Shown here: positions 25,145 through 34,718 of the stretch, one piece after another | Position numbering within the stretch: position 1 is the stretch's first letter | How the letters are laid out: each line of letters starts with the position of its first letter | Assembly: GCA_031415655.1 (NCBI GenBank) | Contig: JANOSD010000030.1 | Span: forward strand, 1-64,000 | Source: JAKOVR01 sp031415655 | Lineage (GTDB): Bacteria; Actinomycetota; Acidimicrobiia; Acidimicrobiales; Acidimicrobilacustridaceae | Direction of reading: 5' to 3' | Length of the DNA stretch: 64,000 nucleotides | The notes under the pieces: generated by a model | Seen by the model: the letters and a program-made list of their open reading frames with translations, nothing else | The model's database searches: none | What the model was told of the DNA's origin: nothing | Made by a program: the position numbers and the translations under genes

Positions 25145-25400
25145 CTCGGAACCGGTAGGAGAGCAACGGCCTCGGGTTTGAGTTTTCCGAAAACGCTGCT
25201 TTGGCCATGTCCTGTCGGCCTTGAGAGTTGTGACAAGGTCGGGAATTTGTCGCTCCGATCCGTTGTGCTCCTTCGTGGTCAGTCTGGGTGCGTGACGGCG
25301 TGTCGTCTGGGTCGTAACACGCTGGGGAATTGCTCAGCGGGTACCGCCACAGCAAGGGCGCCGAGCCGTTCCCCCACCTCCACTCGCGACGGCGTCCCTA

Positions 25401-25548
25401 ACGTTCGTGTCATATGACATCGACATACCATGACATCGGAATATGGGGGGGAACAGCGGTACGTAGCGGTCAAACAAAACCGCAGGTCAGAGCCACTTTT
25501 TGGCGTTTTCCCCAGCTCCCGAAACGGCCACTTTTAAATGTCGTAGTA
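25401..25548. repeat. Left att-like direct repeat (carries glnA tail)
   Basis: 148 bp matching 62311-62458 at 141 positions with no gaps; 75 bp (25443-25517) are identical. Its right end is the complement of the last five codons of glnA (TACTACGACATTTAA), but no glnA precedes it here. This is the pattern left when an element integrates at the 3' end of a gene. Confidence 0.85.
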
Positions 25549-25902
25549 GAGAGGTACTCAACGCTGTGACCTGCGGATACGTCCCGTTTCGGGCGCTCGA
25601 TATACCAGCGATATAACACGAGGTCGTAGCGAAGCCCCGGGCTGTCATCAGCGCGCCGGCGTGTCGGTGGCCACCACGAAGTGCCCGTCGGCGGACAGCA
25701 CGGCCATCCTCGTGGCCAACATTCAGCGTGGCCTCGTTCGGCGTCCGATTGGCGTCCAGCGAACGCGCCGAGCCGGCGAACCACCCGAGATCCGGCTGGC
25801 GATAGGGGACACGCTCCGGCGGTGATCGGGGACGCGCACTGCCGTCCTACGCCATTCGTTCGAACTGCTACAGGTCCGCTCTACAGGGCCGACAGGAGGG
25901 GA
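25549..25902. other. Intergenic inside left end of element
   Basis: About 350 bp after the left repeat. No recognisable gene. A minus-strand stretch reading LRYDLVLYRWYIERPKRDV looks protein-like but has no known match. Confidence 0.35.
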
Positions 25903-26118
25903 ATGCAGTTCTTTGTGCTCTGGGTGCTGTTCTTGGCGTTCACCCTCTCGGTGGGATTCATCGTGACCCTGCTTCCGCCGAAGGTAGTCATCGGACTCTT
26001 TCCGGAGAATCGGCGACCACGTCTATCGCGATTCGCACTACCAGTCGCTGCCGCTGGGGCCATGCTCGTCACCTACGCAGCGTGGCGCTGGGTTGTTGTA
26101 CCCCCGCCGCCCTTCTGA
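25903..26118 (+). CDS. Small two-helix membrane protein, 71 aa
   Basis: ATG at 25903 with AGGAGGGG two bases upstream. Two hydrophobic helices: FFVLWVLFLAFTLSVGFIVTLL (~3-24) and a second around LPVAAAGAMLVTYAAWRWVVV (~46-66), joined by a basic loop (PENRRPRLSR). No family recognised. Confidence 0.6.
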   Translation: MQFFVLWVLFLAFTLSVGFIVTLLPPKVVIGLFPENRRPRLSRFALPVAAAGAMLVTYAAWRWVVVPPPPF

Positions 26119-26263
26119 AGATTATCCAGGGAGAGCCGCGGGACTGCTGACGATGGGTGCACTTCCGGCGGTCTTCGCGTTCGCAACCCGTTGATCGGAG
26201 ACGCCGTGGCTCGTCGTTATGCCCGCAACCGCGCCCGGCTGCGTTGTGCGGCAGCATGGTTGG

Positions 26264-26605
26264 GTGAGCGAATGGCCGACACCGAGGATGCCCGTGCCGC
26301 GGCCCTCTCGGCCGCCGGTCGGATGGGTGACCTGGCTCGCCGCGGTGACCGTCGGGCTGTCTGCGACCTTCGGCACGGTCTACGTGATGGTGGTCCTTGC
26401 CTTCTGGAGCGACTCCGGTGACCATCCTCAGACGGCCTACTTGTTGGCTGCTCAGGTCTTCTTGGACCTGTGCGCCCTGGTGCTGGTCATCGGAGCGGTC
26501 ACATTTCGTTGGTCGTCCTGGCTTCGAAGCAACCTGACGATGGTTGCTGCGATCGTGATGGCGCTCATAGCGCCGCTCGTAGCACTCCCCTCGGCCATCC
26601 GATGA
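26264..26605 (+). CDS. Small membrane protein, three helices
   Basis: 113 residues from GTG at 26264 (an ATG at 26219 would add 15 residues). Hydrophobic stretches: VTWLAAVTVGLSATFGTVYVMVV, then YLLAAQVFLDLCALVLVIGAV and MVAAIVMALIAPLVALP. Starts with a Pro-rich polar segment. No family recognised. Same strand as the previous small membrane gene, 145 bp away. Confidence 0.55.
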   Translation: MSEWPTPRMPVPRPSRPPVGWVTWLAAVTVGLSATFGTVYVMVVLAFWSDSGDHPQTAYLLAAQVFLDLCALVLVIGAVTFRWSSWLRSNLTMVAAIVMALIAPLVALPSAIR

Positions 26606-26995
26606 AGGCGATGGGTCATACCGCCGGCACGCACTCCCGGCGTTCTGGGGGAGGCTCGTTCGATCGTGTGATGGGCGTTCTGGGACCCCTTCACGCCGGA
26701 GGACTCGCCCCGGGTCGCCAGGCCACGTCGGTCGGCGTTGCACGTCGCCGAGCAGGACGTCGCCTGTCGCGGGGACGCGAGCTTCTCGCCGCCGAGTCAA
26801 AGGTAGTCATGGCCGATGCCAGCGATTCGGAGCATGGCGGCTCTGGCTTTGAAGGACCTGCAATGGTGGAGACCTCTGATCGGTCGAGCACGATTGCGGT
26901 GTCGCACCTATTCACAACTTTCGGAGTCGGATTCGTCGCTGCCGGGTGGTGGCCCTGAACCCTGAACAGCGACCTGCCGACCAACCAACTGCTTC
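26606..26995. other. Intergenic, no gene recognised
   Basis: About 390 bp. A short plus-strand frame (26810-26958, MADASDSEHGG..) ends in a hydrophobic stretch but shows no ribosome-binding site and no match. Confidence 0.35.
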
Positions 26996-27970
26996 TCAGA
27001 ACTCGCAGACTGGCTGCGCAGCGAGTTCACCGTGAACACGCTCAGCGTCCTCGACGAGAGCGGAGAGGCTCCTTGCGTATCGGGCCCATTCGGCCGGATC
27101 GTCCCCGTCCTCCCACCGAACCGCTGACTCGAACTGTCGCTTCATCGTGACAGGGAACCTGGCAGCCAGAACACTGGACATCTCTCCCGCCGCTTTCGCC
27201 CGCTGTGTTTCCCTGTAGAGGAAGGGAAACCTGCTGAGCTCCGCGGGCAACGGTGACAGTTCGGTCGAGGCCGACTGCAGTGTTGCTGCCGTATCGGCGA
27301 CCCAAGGGTCACCGTCGGCTGCGGCCAATGGGATCGGCAAGCACTGGGTGGCGGCGATCGCCGAAGGACGAATCGCTGCGGAGAACCCGCCAGGGTCCTC
27401 ATGCACGTTCACGTAGCGGACGACGTCGATCTCGGGAGGAGCGATCTCGTCGAGCCAGACATCACCGAAACTGCTGCTGGGGTCAATCACCGAGCCAGGT
27501 AGAATCGCTACGCCCGGTCGCAGGCGCACGCCAAAAAGGTAGAACTGCTTGCCTTTGTCGCCCTGGTCGCTCATGCGCCGGAGCATGTTGTGGACGGCCG
27601 ACTCGTAGGTACCGATATGGAGAGCCTTGCCGCTCTGGCGACGAGCCCATCGGACGGCGGATTCCTCGCCCATCATCTGCCGCGTCTCGTCGGTAAGCGC
27701 TCCCGCGAAGTCGACGGGGTTCGGCCAGTCCTGATGCGCGGAGGTGTGGAACCAGGTGACTTCGGTAGCGAAATGGTCGTCCAGCACAGGGTCAGCCGGG
27801 TCTCCGGAGAACTGGAGGGCGTCGTCGAAGGCTGCTCTTGCGCCGCACCCCGGACACCCGTGGGCGCCCTCTCTATAGCGCTCGTACCACTCCAGATCGA
27901 CGATGCAGGTGTGACCGCACCGATCGTGGCGCATCTGGCGGTCTCGGTAGAAGCCGACCGGTCTGTCCAT
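26996..27970 (-). CDS. Hypothetical protein with N-terminal zinc-ribbon-like cysteines
   Basis: 324 residues from ATG at 27970. Near the N-terminus RCGHTC and GCPGCG form two Cys pairs that could bind zinc. A central part, TEVTWFHTSAHQDWPNPV, later ALHIGTYESAVHNML and YLFGVRLRPGVAIL, is conserved-looking with His/Tyr residues as in ADP-ribosyltransferase-like folds, but I cannot confirm that. The C-terminal ~100 residues are helical (AELSRFPFLYRETQRAKAAGEM). No signal or membrane segment. Alone on its strand. Confidence 0.65.
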   Translation of the reverse strand: MDRPVGFYRDRQMRHDRCGHTCIVDLEWYERYREGAHGCPGCGARAAFDDALQFSGDPADPVLDDHFATEVTWFHTSAHQDWPNPVDFAGALTDETRQMMGEESAVRWARRQSGKALHIGTYESAVHNMLRRMSDQGDKGKQFYLFGVRLRPGVAILPGSVIDPSSSFGDVWLDEIAPPEIDVVRYVNVHEDPGGFSAAIRPSAIAATQCLPIPLAAADGDPWVADTAATLQSASTELSPLPAELSRFPFLYRETQRAKAAGEMSSVLAARFPVTMKRQFESAVRWEDGDDPAEWARYARSLSALVEDAERVHGELAAQPVCEF

Positions 27971-28347
27971 CCCGCACCTTCTCGTTCGTGCCCGTCGAGG
28001 GCCGTGAATCGGCGGTGACAGTAGCGAACCGCCAGCACAGCTCGCCGAAGGGGCAGCGCCCCGTCGCCTCTCGTTCACTTCGTCATGGCAACGATCCTCT
28101 CCGGACCCCAGCAATCAGCGGCGGATGCTCAGATCACGGCGGTTAGACAAGCTCCTGTCAGGCCCTCGGCTGCGGTCGCCAGCTCGAGATGACGCCACGC
28201 CTTGCCCGGGAAGGCGAAGTTGACGGCTACGAGCGTGGTTCCTGACGGCCGCCTCGATGGAGCCACGAGGTCGTGCGCAACGGGGCATCCCCCAACGCCC
28301 GGAGTGGGCTGCCTATGTCCAGCTCCTGAACTAACGAGCAACCTGGC

Positions 28348-28512
28348 CTACTCCTGGCCCGGATGGCTGTCCAGATCGTGGATGCTGCTTATCCGCTTGC
28401 CGTCCGAATCCTCGACCCAGCAGTCACCGACGGCATCCTGAATCACCTTGTACGAGGCAGCCGTCTTGCTCTCGCACTGAATTCTGAGCTTCTCGGCCTG
28501 GCCGCTATTCAT
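28348..28512 (-). CDS. Small ORF, 54 aa
   Basis: ATG at 28512 to TAG at 28348-28350: MNSGQAEKLRIQCESKTA, then SYKVIQDAVGDCWVEDSDGKRI. Soluble, two Cys, protein-like alternation. No clear Shine-Dalgarno. A 7-bp tandem repeat begins 12 bp before the start codon. Unrecognised; may be a real small protein. Confidence 0.4.
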   Translation of the reverse strand: MNSGQAEKLRIQCESKTAASYKVIQDAVGDCWVEDSDGKRISSIHDLDSHPGQE

Positions 28513-28523
28513 CCGATCGACCC

Positions 28524-28554
28524 TAGCGGCTAGCGGCTAGCGGCTAGCGGCTAG
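28524..28554. repeat. Tandem 7-bp repeat TAGCGGC, 4.4 copies
   Basis: TAGCGGC at 28524, 28531, 28538 and 28545, then TAG. Because 7 is not a multiple of 3, copy-number change would shift any frame through it. It lies in the leader of the 54-aa ORF. Confidence 0.85.
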
Positions 28555-29203
28555 TACCTCGAAGCTCGCGGCGCACGACTCGAACTCGTCGGCCTGTTCG
28601 ACGACGAGGACCGCCGCGCGCCGATCCACCTCGGCAAGGACACCGCCGGCTTGATACCAGGCAATATCCCGCCCGAACACGCTTCCGCCCCTGGTACCGA
28701 TGGGCCGTTCAGCCCGCCTTCATAACCATCGGGGACAAGCGCGGCACCTCGGAGCCTCCGCCACAGTGCGTGACGTACTGGCCGTCGTCGGGCAGCCGCT
28801 GTTGTCCACCACCGGGCAGATCCTGCTAACCGCCAACAGCGGCGGTGGGTCTTGGCGGCATCCGGACGGGACCACGACCGCCGACGACCCGACCGCTGGC
28901 GGCGACCCAGCCGCCGGGCTGAGGTACTCATGGCGTGCGGCGTCGACCGGTCGGGGCAGGAGCTCTTCTCGTTTGGCGCGCCGTGGCCTTGGTGGCGTAC
29001 ATCTGGATCGTTTAGTCGGACGCCCTCGGGCAGGAGGCGGGCCGACAGGCGCCATAGAGAGTTACTTGGCTTCCCCCGTTTCTGGCTGTCACTTGGGGCG
29101 CACTGGTGGCAGCCGTTGCCGTCGCGCTTGTGGGCTTCGCAACCCGGCACCGATCCGGGCGGACGGCTGGCCATCTGACCGGGTCGAGCCGGCGACGAGC
29201 CGC
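28555..29203. other. Decayed DNA with membrane-protein remnants
   Basis: About 650 bp. Plus-strand pieces GAGALLVWRAVALVAYIWIV (before a stop at ~29012) and, in another frame, FLAVTWGALVAAVAVALVGF (~29083-29140) look like helices of one broken membrane protein. No intact gene. Confidence 0.3.
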
Positions 29204-30376
29204 TCAGCCCGGACGATCTGCCGCTGAGGACGAATCTCCCCCAGCCGCATTCGTCAATGCGTCGTCGACCAAGCTCTTGGAGCGGCTTTCGCTTTGCGGC
29301 ATGAGGTGGGTGTAGGTGCGAAGCGTGAATCCAGGGTCGGCGTGGCCGAGATATTCGGAGACGGCTCGAATCGACTCACCGCCGTCGAGCAGCACGCTCG
29401 CGTACCAGTGCCGCAGAGCGTGCATACCGTCCTCCCGACCCGCACTACGCCCCGCCGTTCGCACCGCTGGCTTCCAGATACGAGTATTGAAGTAGCCACG
29501 AGTAATCACAGTGGCTTCCCGAGTGGTGACCACGATCGGGACAGTCGTCGGTACGCCGCCGTCATCCCAATCGAGTGTCACTTGCCTCGGCGGCCACTTC
29601 GCCAGGTAGGCCGCTAGTTCGGCTCGGACGACAGCGCCGAGCGGAACGGTCCGAACCTTCTGCCCCTTCGGCAACCCAAAGTTTTGGGTTCCGTCCTGGT
29701 AGAGCTTGACTTGACGTCGGACCTCCACCGTTCCGCGTAGGAAGTCGACGTCATCCGGCGACAGCCCGAATGCCTCACCTTGGCGTAACCCGAGTCCGGC
29801 ACAGAGAGTCACGAGAATCCGGTACCGATCTGGAAGGGCGTCGTGCACCGCAGCGACATCTTCTGCTGGCCACGGAACGATCTTTCGCTGCTGAGCGCGA
29901 GGCTTCGTGACCGACCCCGCACGGCACGGGTTCTTGGCCAAGAGCTCGTCGTCGACCGCCGCGCTAAGAACAGTCGACACGTTGGCGAAGATCACCTGCC
30001 GGTAGCTCGGCGCGAGTTCTCCCAATCCCTTCAGCCAACTTTGGATCGTTGATGGCTTCAGGGAGCTGAGCTGTCGTGAGCCGAGCACGGGGAAGACGTG
30101 TAGCCGGAACCGAATGGCGACGCCTTCCCGAGACGCCCGGCTGAACGTCTGCATGGAAAGCCACTCCGTGGCGTACCTCTCGAACGTGATCTTCCCAGCG
30201 TTCGGGTCGAGATACTGCCCTCGCCGCTTGTCGGTCTCAACGGAGTCTGCGAAGGCGTCAGCCTCCAGCTTCCGGGGAAAGGTCTTGATCCGTTGCTTGT
30301 CATCCGTCCCGCGAAAGTGGACGTCCCATCGAATCGACTTGCCGTCGACGAGAGTTCGTTTTCGTACCGTTGCCAT
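29204..30376 (-). CDS. int: Tyrosine recombinase (phage-type integrase)
   Basis: 390 residues. N-terminal arm-binding region with the AP2-like start TLVDGKSIRWDVHFRG, then the SAM-like core-binding domain (~60-160). The catalytic domain has Arg in LCAGLGLRQGE, the HxxR box HALRHWYASVLL, the second His in LGHADPGFTLRTYTH, and the nucleophile Tyr in RTYTHLMP. All key residues of an active recombinase are present. It should catalyse integration and excision of the element bounded by the 148-bp repeats. An excisionase-like gene lies 130 bp upstream on the same strand. Confidence 0.93.
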   Translation of the reverse strand: MATVRKRTLVDGKSIRWDVHFRGTDDKQRIKTFPRKLEADAFADSVETDKRRGQYLDPNAGKITFERYATEWLSMQTFSRASREGVAIRFRLHVFPVLGSRQLSSLKPSTIQSWLKGLGELAPSYRQVIFANVSTVLSAAVDDELLAKNPCRAGSVTKPRAQQRKIVPWPAEDVAAVHDALPDRYRILVTLCAGLGLRQGEAFGLSPDDVDFLRGTVEVRRQVKLYQDGTQNFGLPKGQKVRTVPLGAVVRAELAAYLAKWPPRQVTLDWDDGGVPTTVPIVVTTREATVITRGYFNTRIWKPAVRTAGRSAGREDGMHALRHWYASVLLDGGESIRAVSEYLGHADPGFTLRTYTHLMPQSESRSKSLVDDALTNAAGGDSSSAADRPG

Positions 30377-30505
30377 CTCGACCCTGTCTCCTTCACACCC
30401 TTCGCCCCCTCATGGGCCAACTTCGGCGCTCACCCTGACCCTACCCCGGGTCATCGTCGGTGAGGTTCTGGCCGGAGAGCCCTTGGGACAGTTGCAGACC
30501 TGCTC

Positions 30506-30703
30506 CTATCGGCGGGGTTCAACTCGGCCTGAACGCACCATCAGGTCAAGGTCCCGGAGGTCGACGACCACTCGCCCGCCGACCTTCGAGAACGGCACCC
30601 TTCGTTCGTAGACGAGCCGCCGCAGGTAGCGCTCGGTGAGCCAGGGTCGCTCGTCGACGGCTTGCGGGATGGTTCGGTAAAGGGGAACAGGCACGTTCGG
30701 CAT
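30506..30703 (-). CDS. Excisionase-like HTH protein
   Basis: 65 residues starting MPNVPVPLYRTIPQAVDERPWLTERYLRRLVYERRVPFSKVGGRVVVDLRDLDLMV. This is the HTH_17/Xis pattern: helix, recognition helix (RYLRRLVYERR), wing with KVGGRVVVD. It stands where the excisionase of integrative elements normally lies. A start at 30727 is also possible. Confidence 0.82.
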   Translation of the reverse strand: MPNVPVPLYRTIPQAVDERPWLTERYLRRLVYERRVPFSKVGGRVVVDLRDLDLMVRSGRVEPRR

Positions 30704-30926
30704 GGAGATCTCCATTCGGGAAGCCATCTCGAGGATTCATCCTCAAAACCAGTCCTCCAACAACGCCGGGCCCCAGCTACCACCGGACAACGCGGAATCG
30801 GCATGAGTCCCGTGTCGTGGTGGGGTTCGCTGTTTTGCTTTCCCTTGGTGTCGGTCAGCTGGTCGTGAGCACGGCGAGATCACTGGGGTCTCGGCCATGC
30901 TCGCGTTTCGCCCTGGTTGCCCCGAT

Positions 30927-31895
30927 CTACCGTGGAGTTGCTGCCGCACGATAGGCGGCGAGATTTTCAGGCCTGAAGGGAAAGACATGCTCGCCACCGC
31001 CCAACCTGGGACCTCCGGAGAGTTCCGGACAGTCGTCCTCGACCAACTGGGTCGTGATGTTTGGCCTGGCGCCACGAGCAGAGGTGAAGGTCCCAAGGCC
31101 TGACCAACGCACAACCTTGGGGAGCGCTGGCAGGTCCTGAAGCCGGTACCGCGCCGCGACCCGATTCTCAAGGATCGCCGGTTCCGCAACGTACTGGAAC
31201 GATCGCAGGTTGGCGTTGTAGATCGATGCGGTTGGCCGTTCGACGAAGTCAACCATCAGCTGGTACACAAGCCCTTCGCCATCGTGCAGGAACACGCTCC
31301 AACCAAGACCGCTCGTATCCCCGAGTCGTTCCCGCGGTGGGCCAACGACTCGCCCGACATTTTCCCACTCCACCACTAAATCCGTACCGTCGAGTGCAAG
31401 GGTCACTGAACGTAGATCCGCCGACGAGGTCGGTCCCCCTAGCCCCCCGTCCGAGCGACTGAAGTCATGATCCTTGTCTTCACACTGGGCAGGTCCGGTC
31501 TGAGGCAACGGTGGGGCACCCGAGGTGCCCGAAGGCGCCAGAGCAAGGGTGATGGGCGTGTCCACGCCCAGCCGCGACGCCTCCGGCTTCGGAGCCTGGG
31601 ATTGCACGACCCAGGTGGAGTCGACAAGGCCAGCGGCGCCATCAATCGGCTGCTTGTCCACGACGTAGAAGCCAGCCGCACACATTGACTTTTCCGCTGC
31701 AAGCAGATTCAGTCCCACGAGGTTGGGGACCGTTCCTTTCTTGCTGCCGTCGAGGGGATTGCAGGCCGTCCCCCTTGGGCTTTCGGCGCCGACCTCGACT
31801 GGGGTACTACTGCAGCCGGCCACGGCTTGACAAGTGAGTGCGGTGAATGCCGCAACAGCAGTCAGGGCGTTTCGTCGAGTCCCCACCACGCGCAC
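30927..31895 (-). CDS. PASTA-domain lipoprotein
   Basis: 322 residues from GTG at 31895. Lipoprotein signal: basic start, hydrophobic ALTAVAAFTALTCQ, lipobox AVAGC. A single PASTA domain follows (GTVPNLVGLNLLAAEKSMCAAG to WVVQSQAPKPEASRLGVDTPITLAL), usual for binding peptidoglycan or beta-lactam-like ligands. The C-terminal ~190 residues form a beta-rich domain of unknown type (SVTLALDGTDLVVEWENVG). Probably anchored outside the membrane. Same strand as the BLIP-like lipoprotein. Confidence 0.8.
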   Translation of the reverse strand: MRVVGTRRNALTAVAAFTALTCQAVAGCSSTPVEVGAESPRGTACNPLDGSKKGTVPNLVGLNLLAAEKSMCAAGFYVVDKQPIDGAAGLVDSTWVVQSQAPKPEASRLGVDTPITLALAPSGTSGAPPLPQTGPAQCEDKDHDFSRSDGGLGGPTSSADLRSVTLALDGTDLVVEWENVGRVVGPPRERLGDTSGLGWSVFLHDGEGLVYQLMVDFVERPTASIYNANLRSFQYVAEPAILENRVAARYRLQDLPALPKVVRWSGLGTFTSARGARPNITTQLVEDDCPELSGGPRLGGGEHVFPFRPENLAAYRAAATPR

Positions 31896-32121
31896 CGTAC
31901 CTGGCGTTGCAAGGCCTGGACGAATCCCCCGGCGTCGGTGGGGTTCGCCGGCAACACCCCTCGTCGGCCGAAGGGGTTGGCTGAAGCGGAGTCTTCCAAA
32001 GGATCGCCGCCCGAGTAGTCCGCTCACTCCAAAGGCGCGAGGCGGCGTGGGTGACGGGCATGAAGCCTCGCCGGTTGTCGCGTATCGACGGGTGCGTACC
32101 CCTCGTCGAATGTGGACCCGA

Positions 32122-33033
32122 TCACTGCAAGCCGAACTGGGATTTGCTCACCATGGAGTTGTTCTGGAACATCGCATTGGCGTTTGCGCCGAGCGAGCCG
32201 GCGCCGTCCCACATGTACATTCTGGTGACAATCCCGGCGAGGCTTGCCTCCGAGATCAACTCACCCGGACCGCCGACGATCGCGACGACTGTCTCGTACG
32301 TCATCCCGCTCGCGATCTGGTTGAACTCGGCCATGCTCATCGAGGGTGAGTTCACCGGCGCTGTCGTGATCGTTGTTGGTGGCAAGGTCGTCGTTGCTCC
32401 GCCGAACATGCCCACCTCCTCTCCTTCTCCGTGAAGAGCCGTGAAGCTCGGAGACAAGCGGTCGACGCACGGTCCGTAGAGCCTGTCCAACCTTGCTCCC
32501 GGACCCACATCTTCGCGGGGCGCCAACGATGACGCGCACCTCACCACTATCAGCCAATTGCGTCCCGCCGGGGCGTAGAGCATTGCGCCTGCAGGTGAGA
32601 AGTCCAATCTCCGCAGCGTGTCAGCGGTGGCGGCCGCCTCATTCGACCCTCCGAATACCACGAAGGAGCCTTCCCCACATGTCCCGGCGACGCCCGCGTC
32701 CACCCCGACACGTTCGACGTAAGAAACGAGCGCCAGCGCCGGGCAGCCAAATGCCCCACTACTGCCATCCTTCTTCGCTGCCCGCCACAGGTCCTCTGGC
32801 GTTGCAAACCAGCCCTCAGGCAACGGACCCGGCAACGGCAACGGTGGCCAGGTGGTCGTAGTCCAGCGGGCAACAGTTGTGGCGGTTGCAGTGGTTTCGC
32901 TGATTCCAGCTGACGGGGCCGGCGGACCTTCCGTCGTCCTTACACTTAGCTGAGGCTCAGATGGACCGCACCCCCCGCTGGCGGCTGCGCCCGCCACGAG
33001 TGCCGCAAGAATGAGCCTCGGGGTCCACGTCAT
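32122..33033 (-). CDS. Lipoprotein with BLIP/SmpA-like C-terminal domain
   Basis: 303 residues. Signal MTWTPRLILAALVAGAAASGGC with a lipobox Cys, then a Thr/Pro-rich linker. The C-terminal ~70 residues (MAEFNQIASGMTYETVVAIVGGPGELISE, then MYMWDG and SKSQFGL) match the BLIP-like/DUF3862 fold, in which the GMTYxxVxxxxGxPGxL motif is diagnostic. The middle part has paired Cys. Extracytoplasmic. Followed by the PASTA lipoprotein gene about 230 bp downstream. Confidence 0.82.
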   Translation of the reverse strand: MTWTPRLILAALVAGAAASGGCGPSEPQLSVRTTEGPPAPSAGISETTATATTVARWTTTTWPPLPLPGPLPEGWFATPEDLWRAAKKDGSSGAFGCPALALVSYVERVGVDAGVAGTCGEGSFVVFGGSNEAAATADTLRRLDFSPAGAMLYAPAGRNWLIVVRCASSLAPREDVGPGARLDRLYGPCVDRLSPSFTALHGEGEEVGMFGGATTTLPPTTITTAPVNSPSMSMAEFNQIASGMTYETVVAIVGGPGELISEASLAGIVTRMYMWDGAGSLGANANAMFQNNSMVSKSQFGLQ

Positions 33034-33553
33034 CCCTGAAGTCTCGCAGACGACGCCGAGTGCCGGTGGTTAGCGACATCAAGTCTGACACGGACCTCGA
33101 GCGTGTCGCAGGTATGCCCGATTGCCGACCGCCGGCGGTTCGCTTGCCCGGCAGAGGTGAGCGAGGGCGTTGCGGCGGAAGGACTCGGTTGCGGTGGGGT
33201 GGAGGGACAGGGCTCGGTTCTTGGTTCGCGAACCTGCTCCCTCCCTATCGTCGCTCCCTCCCAATGGGCTAGCCGCTCCCGGGAGAGCCGGAAAGGGCGA
33301 TAGCTCCTGGCCAGATCTGGGGACGGCTGAGCGCGTTGAGTTCCAAGCGATTGACGAGCCCGTACGGCGCGAGCCGTCCGGCGCATCGGCACGCTCGCCC
33401 GCGCCCTTGATCTCGTCTACATGCCGATAGGTGTCGTCGGATGACGCTGGATTGGACTGGCGCGTGAGGCGGAGGCAATCCCCGGACGGCTGACCGCGTG
33501 GGCATTCAACCCGGCCGGACGGGAAACCGAGGCGACCATGCTTTCAATGGCGT
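33034..33553. other. Intergenic, no gene recognised
   Basis: About 520 bp. It lies where the rest of the truncated CpaE-like gene would be expected, but no frame gives ParA-like sequence. Confidence 0.4.
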
Positions 33554-33844
33554 TCAGGCGGGTTTCGGTGGCAGTGAGTTGGTCGGTGTGGGCGAAGGGG
33601 GTGCCGAGGCGTTCGGTGGCGGCGGCGTGTTGGTGGCGTCGGGGATGTCTCGTCGAAACGCTGCCGACAGATCGGCGAAGCCCGGTTCGTAGCTGAGTCC
33701 AAGCCGAGCGGCGGCCACTCCCCCGTCGGCATCGGCCTCCACCACGACCGTCGGGCGGGCGGCCGAGCGAAGGTGTGCGAGGGCGACCGCCAGCGTGGAC
33801 ACACCGGGTGAGCTTTTCGCCGAACAGAAACTGAGCAACGTCAT
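33554..33844 (-). pseudogene. CpaE/ParA-like ATPase, truncated
   Basis: 96 residues. MTLLSFCSAKSSPGVSTLAVALAHL is the deviant Walker A start of actinobacterial CpaE-like proteins, and VVVEADADGGVAAARLGL the following strand. After ~70 residues the sequence becomes a Pro/Thr-rich tail and stops; a full CpaE is ~250 residues or more. Start overlaps the SAF gene stop (ATGA). The Walker B and switch regions are missing, so it cannot be an active ATPase as it stands. Confidence 0.7.
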
Positions 33845-34698
33845 CCGCCCGCCGCCTTCGCGGTCGTCGAAGACTTCACGGTGGTCGAGGTGTTGGTGTC
33901 GGTACCGGTGGTCGGTGTTTGGTCGGTGTTGGCGGCGACGATCTCGGCGATCTTGTCGGCACTGAGATCCGGGGGAACCAGCATCAACCGGAGGCGTTTC
34001 TGAGCGGCGGCACTGGCGATCGGTGCGCCCTGCTCGAGCGGTACCCGCAACGACACGACAACATCGGGGTCGCCCTTCTCCTGCGCCAAGTCGTAGACCG
34101 TTCCCACCCCCAGCAGTCGAGCTGGCTCGACACCGGTCGAACCGGACGGGACGAGAATTGCGGCGACACGGTCCCCGTGGCCCAACCGGTTGGTCGGCAC
34201 CTCGCCAGGTTGCATCGAGGCCGCTATCACGGTGTCGCCGTCGCTCAGATCCGAGCTGGTGGCAAACATCGCTGGGTTGAGAAGCGTGCCTGCGGACAGC
34301 GGCGCCAAGGGCACGCGGTCGACGAGACTGTCGGCCCGTCCTGCCGGTGTGTAGGAGACGGCTTCGTCGGCGTTGATCGCCACCGACCGAAGATCAGCGG
34401 CGGTGATTGGTTCACCGGCAGGGAGGTTCCGGGCGGCGACGAGGACCGTGGTCCGCGTCGACGACGCCGACACCAAGAACACGGTGACCAACGCGCCGGC
34501 GAGAATGAACACGAACCCGAACGCCATCGCCGACAATCGGCGTTGCGGCACCGACGACAGCTTGCGTTGGCCGAGCGGGGAACGCTGCGTCGCGATGGAG
34601 CCGTCGTGCGTGGCTGGTGTTGGGAGGTTGATAGGCATCGCCGGCGGCGGACTCGAAGGGGTTCGCCGTTTCGTGGTGCGGGGAGTGGTGGTGGTCAT
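33841..34698 (-). CDS. SAF-domain protein (CpaB-like)
   Basis: 285 residues from ATG at 34698. Thr/Pro-rich cytoplasmic start, one membrane helix (~57-78, AMAFGFVFILAGALVTVFLV), then the SAF domain VLVAARNLPAGEPITAADLRSVAI and the RcpC/CpaB-type continuation (DRVPLAPLSAGTLLNPAMF, LGHGDRVAAILV). In Flp/Tad systems CpaB helps build the secretin channel; here only the truncated CpaE-like gene follows and no secretin, CpaF or pilin is seen. The C-terminal Thr-rich tail is disordered. Confidence 0.85.
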   Translation of the reverse strand: MTTTTPRTTKRRTPSSPPPAMPINLPTPATHDGSIATQRSPLGQRKLSSVPQRRLSAMAFGFVFILAGALVTVFLVSASSTRTTVLVAARNLPAGEPITAADLRSVAINADEAVSYTPAGRADSLVDRVPLAPLSAGTLLNPAMFATSSDLSDGDTVIAASMQPGEVPTNRLGHGDRVAAILVPSGSTGVEPARLLGVGTVYDLAQEKGDPDVVVSLRVPLEQGAPIASAAAQKRLRLMLVPPDLSADKIAEIVAANTDQTPTTGTDTNTSTTVKSSTTAKAAGG

Positions 34699-34718
34699 GA
34701 GTGGAGTCCCGTTGGGGG

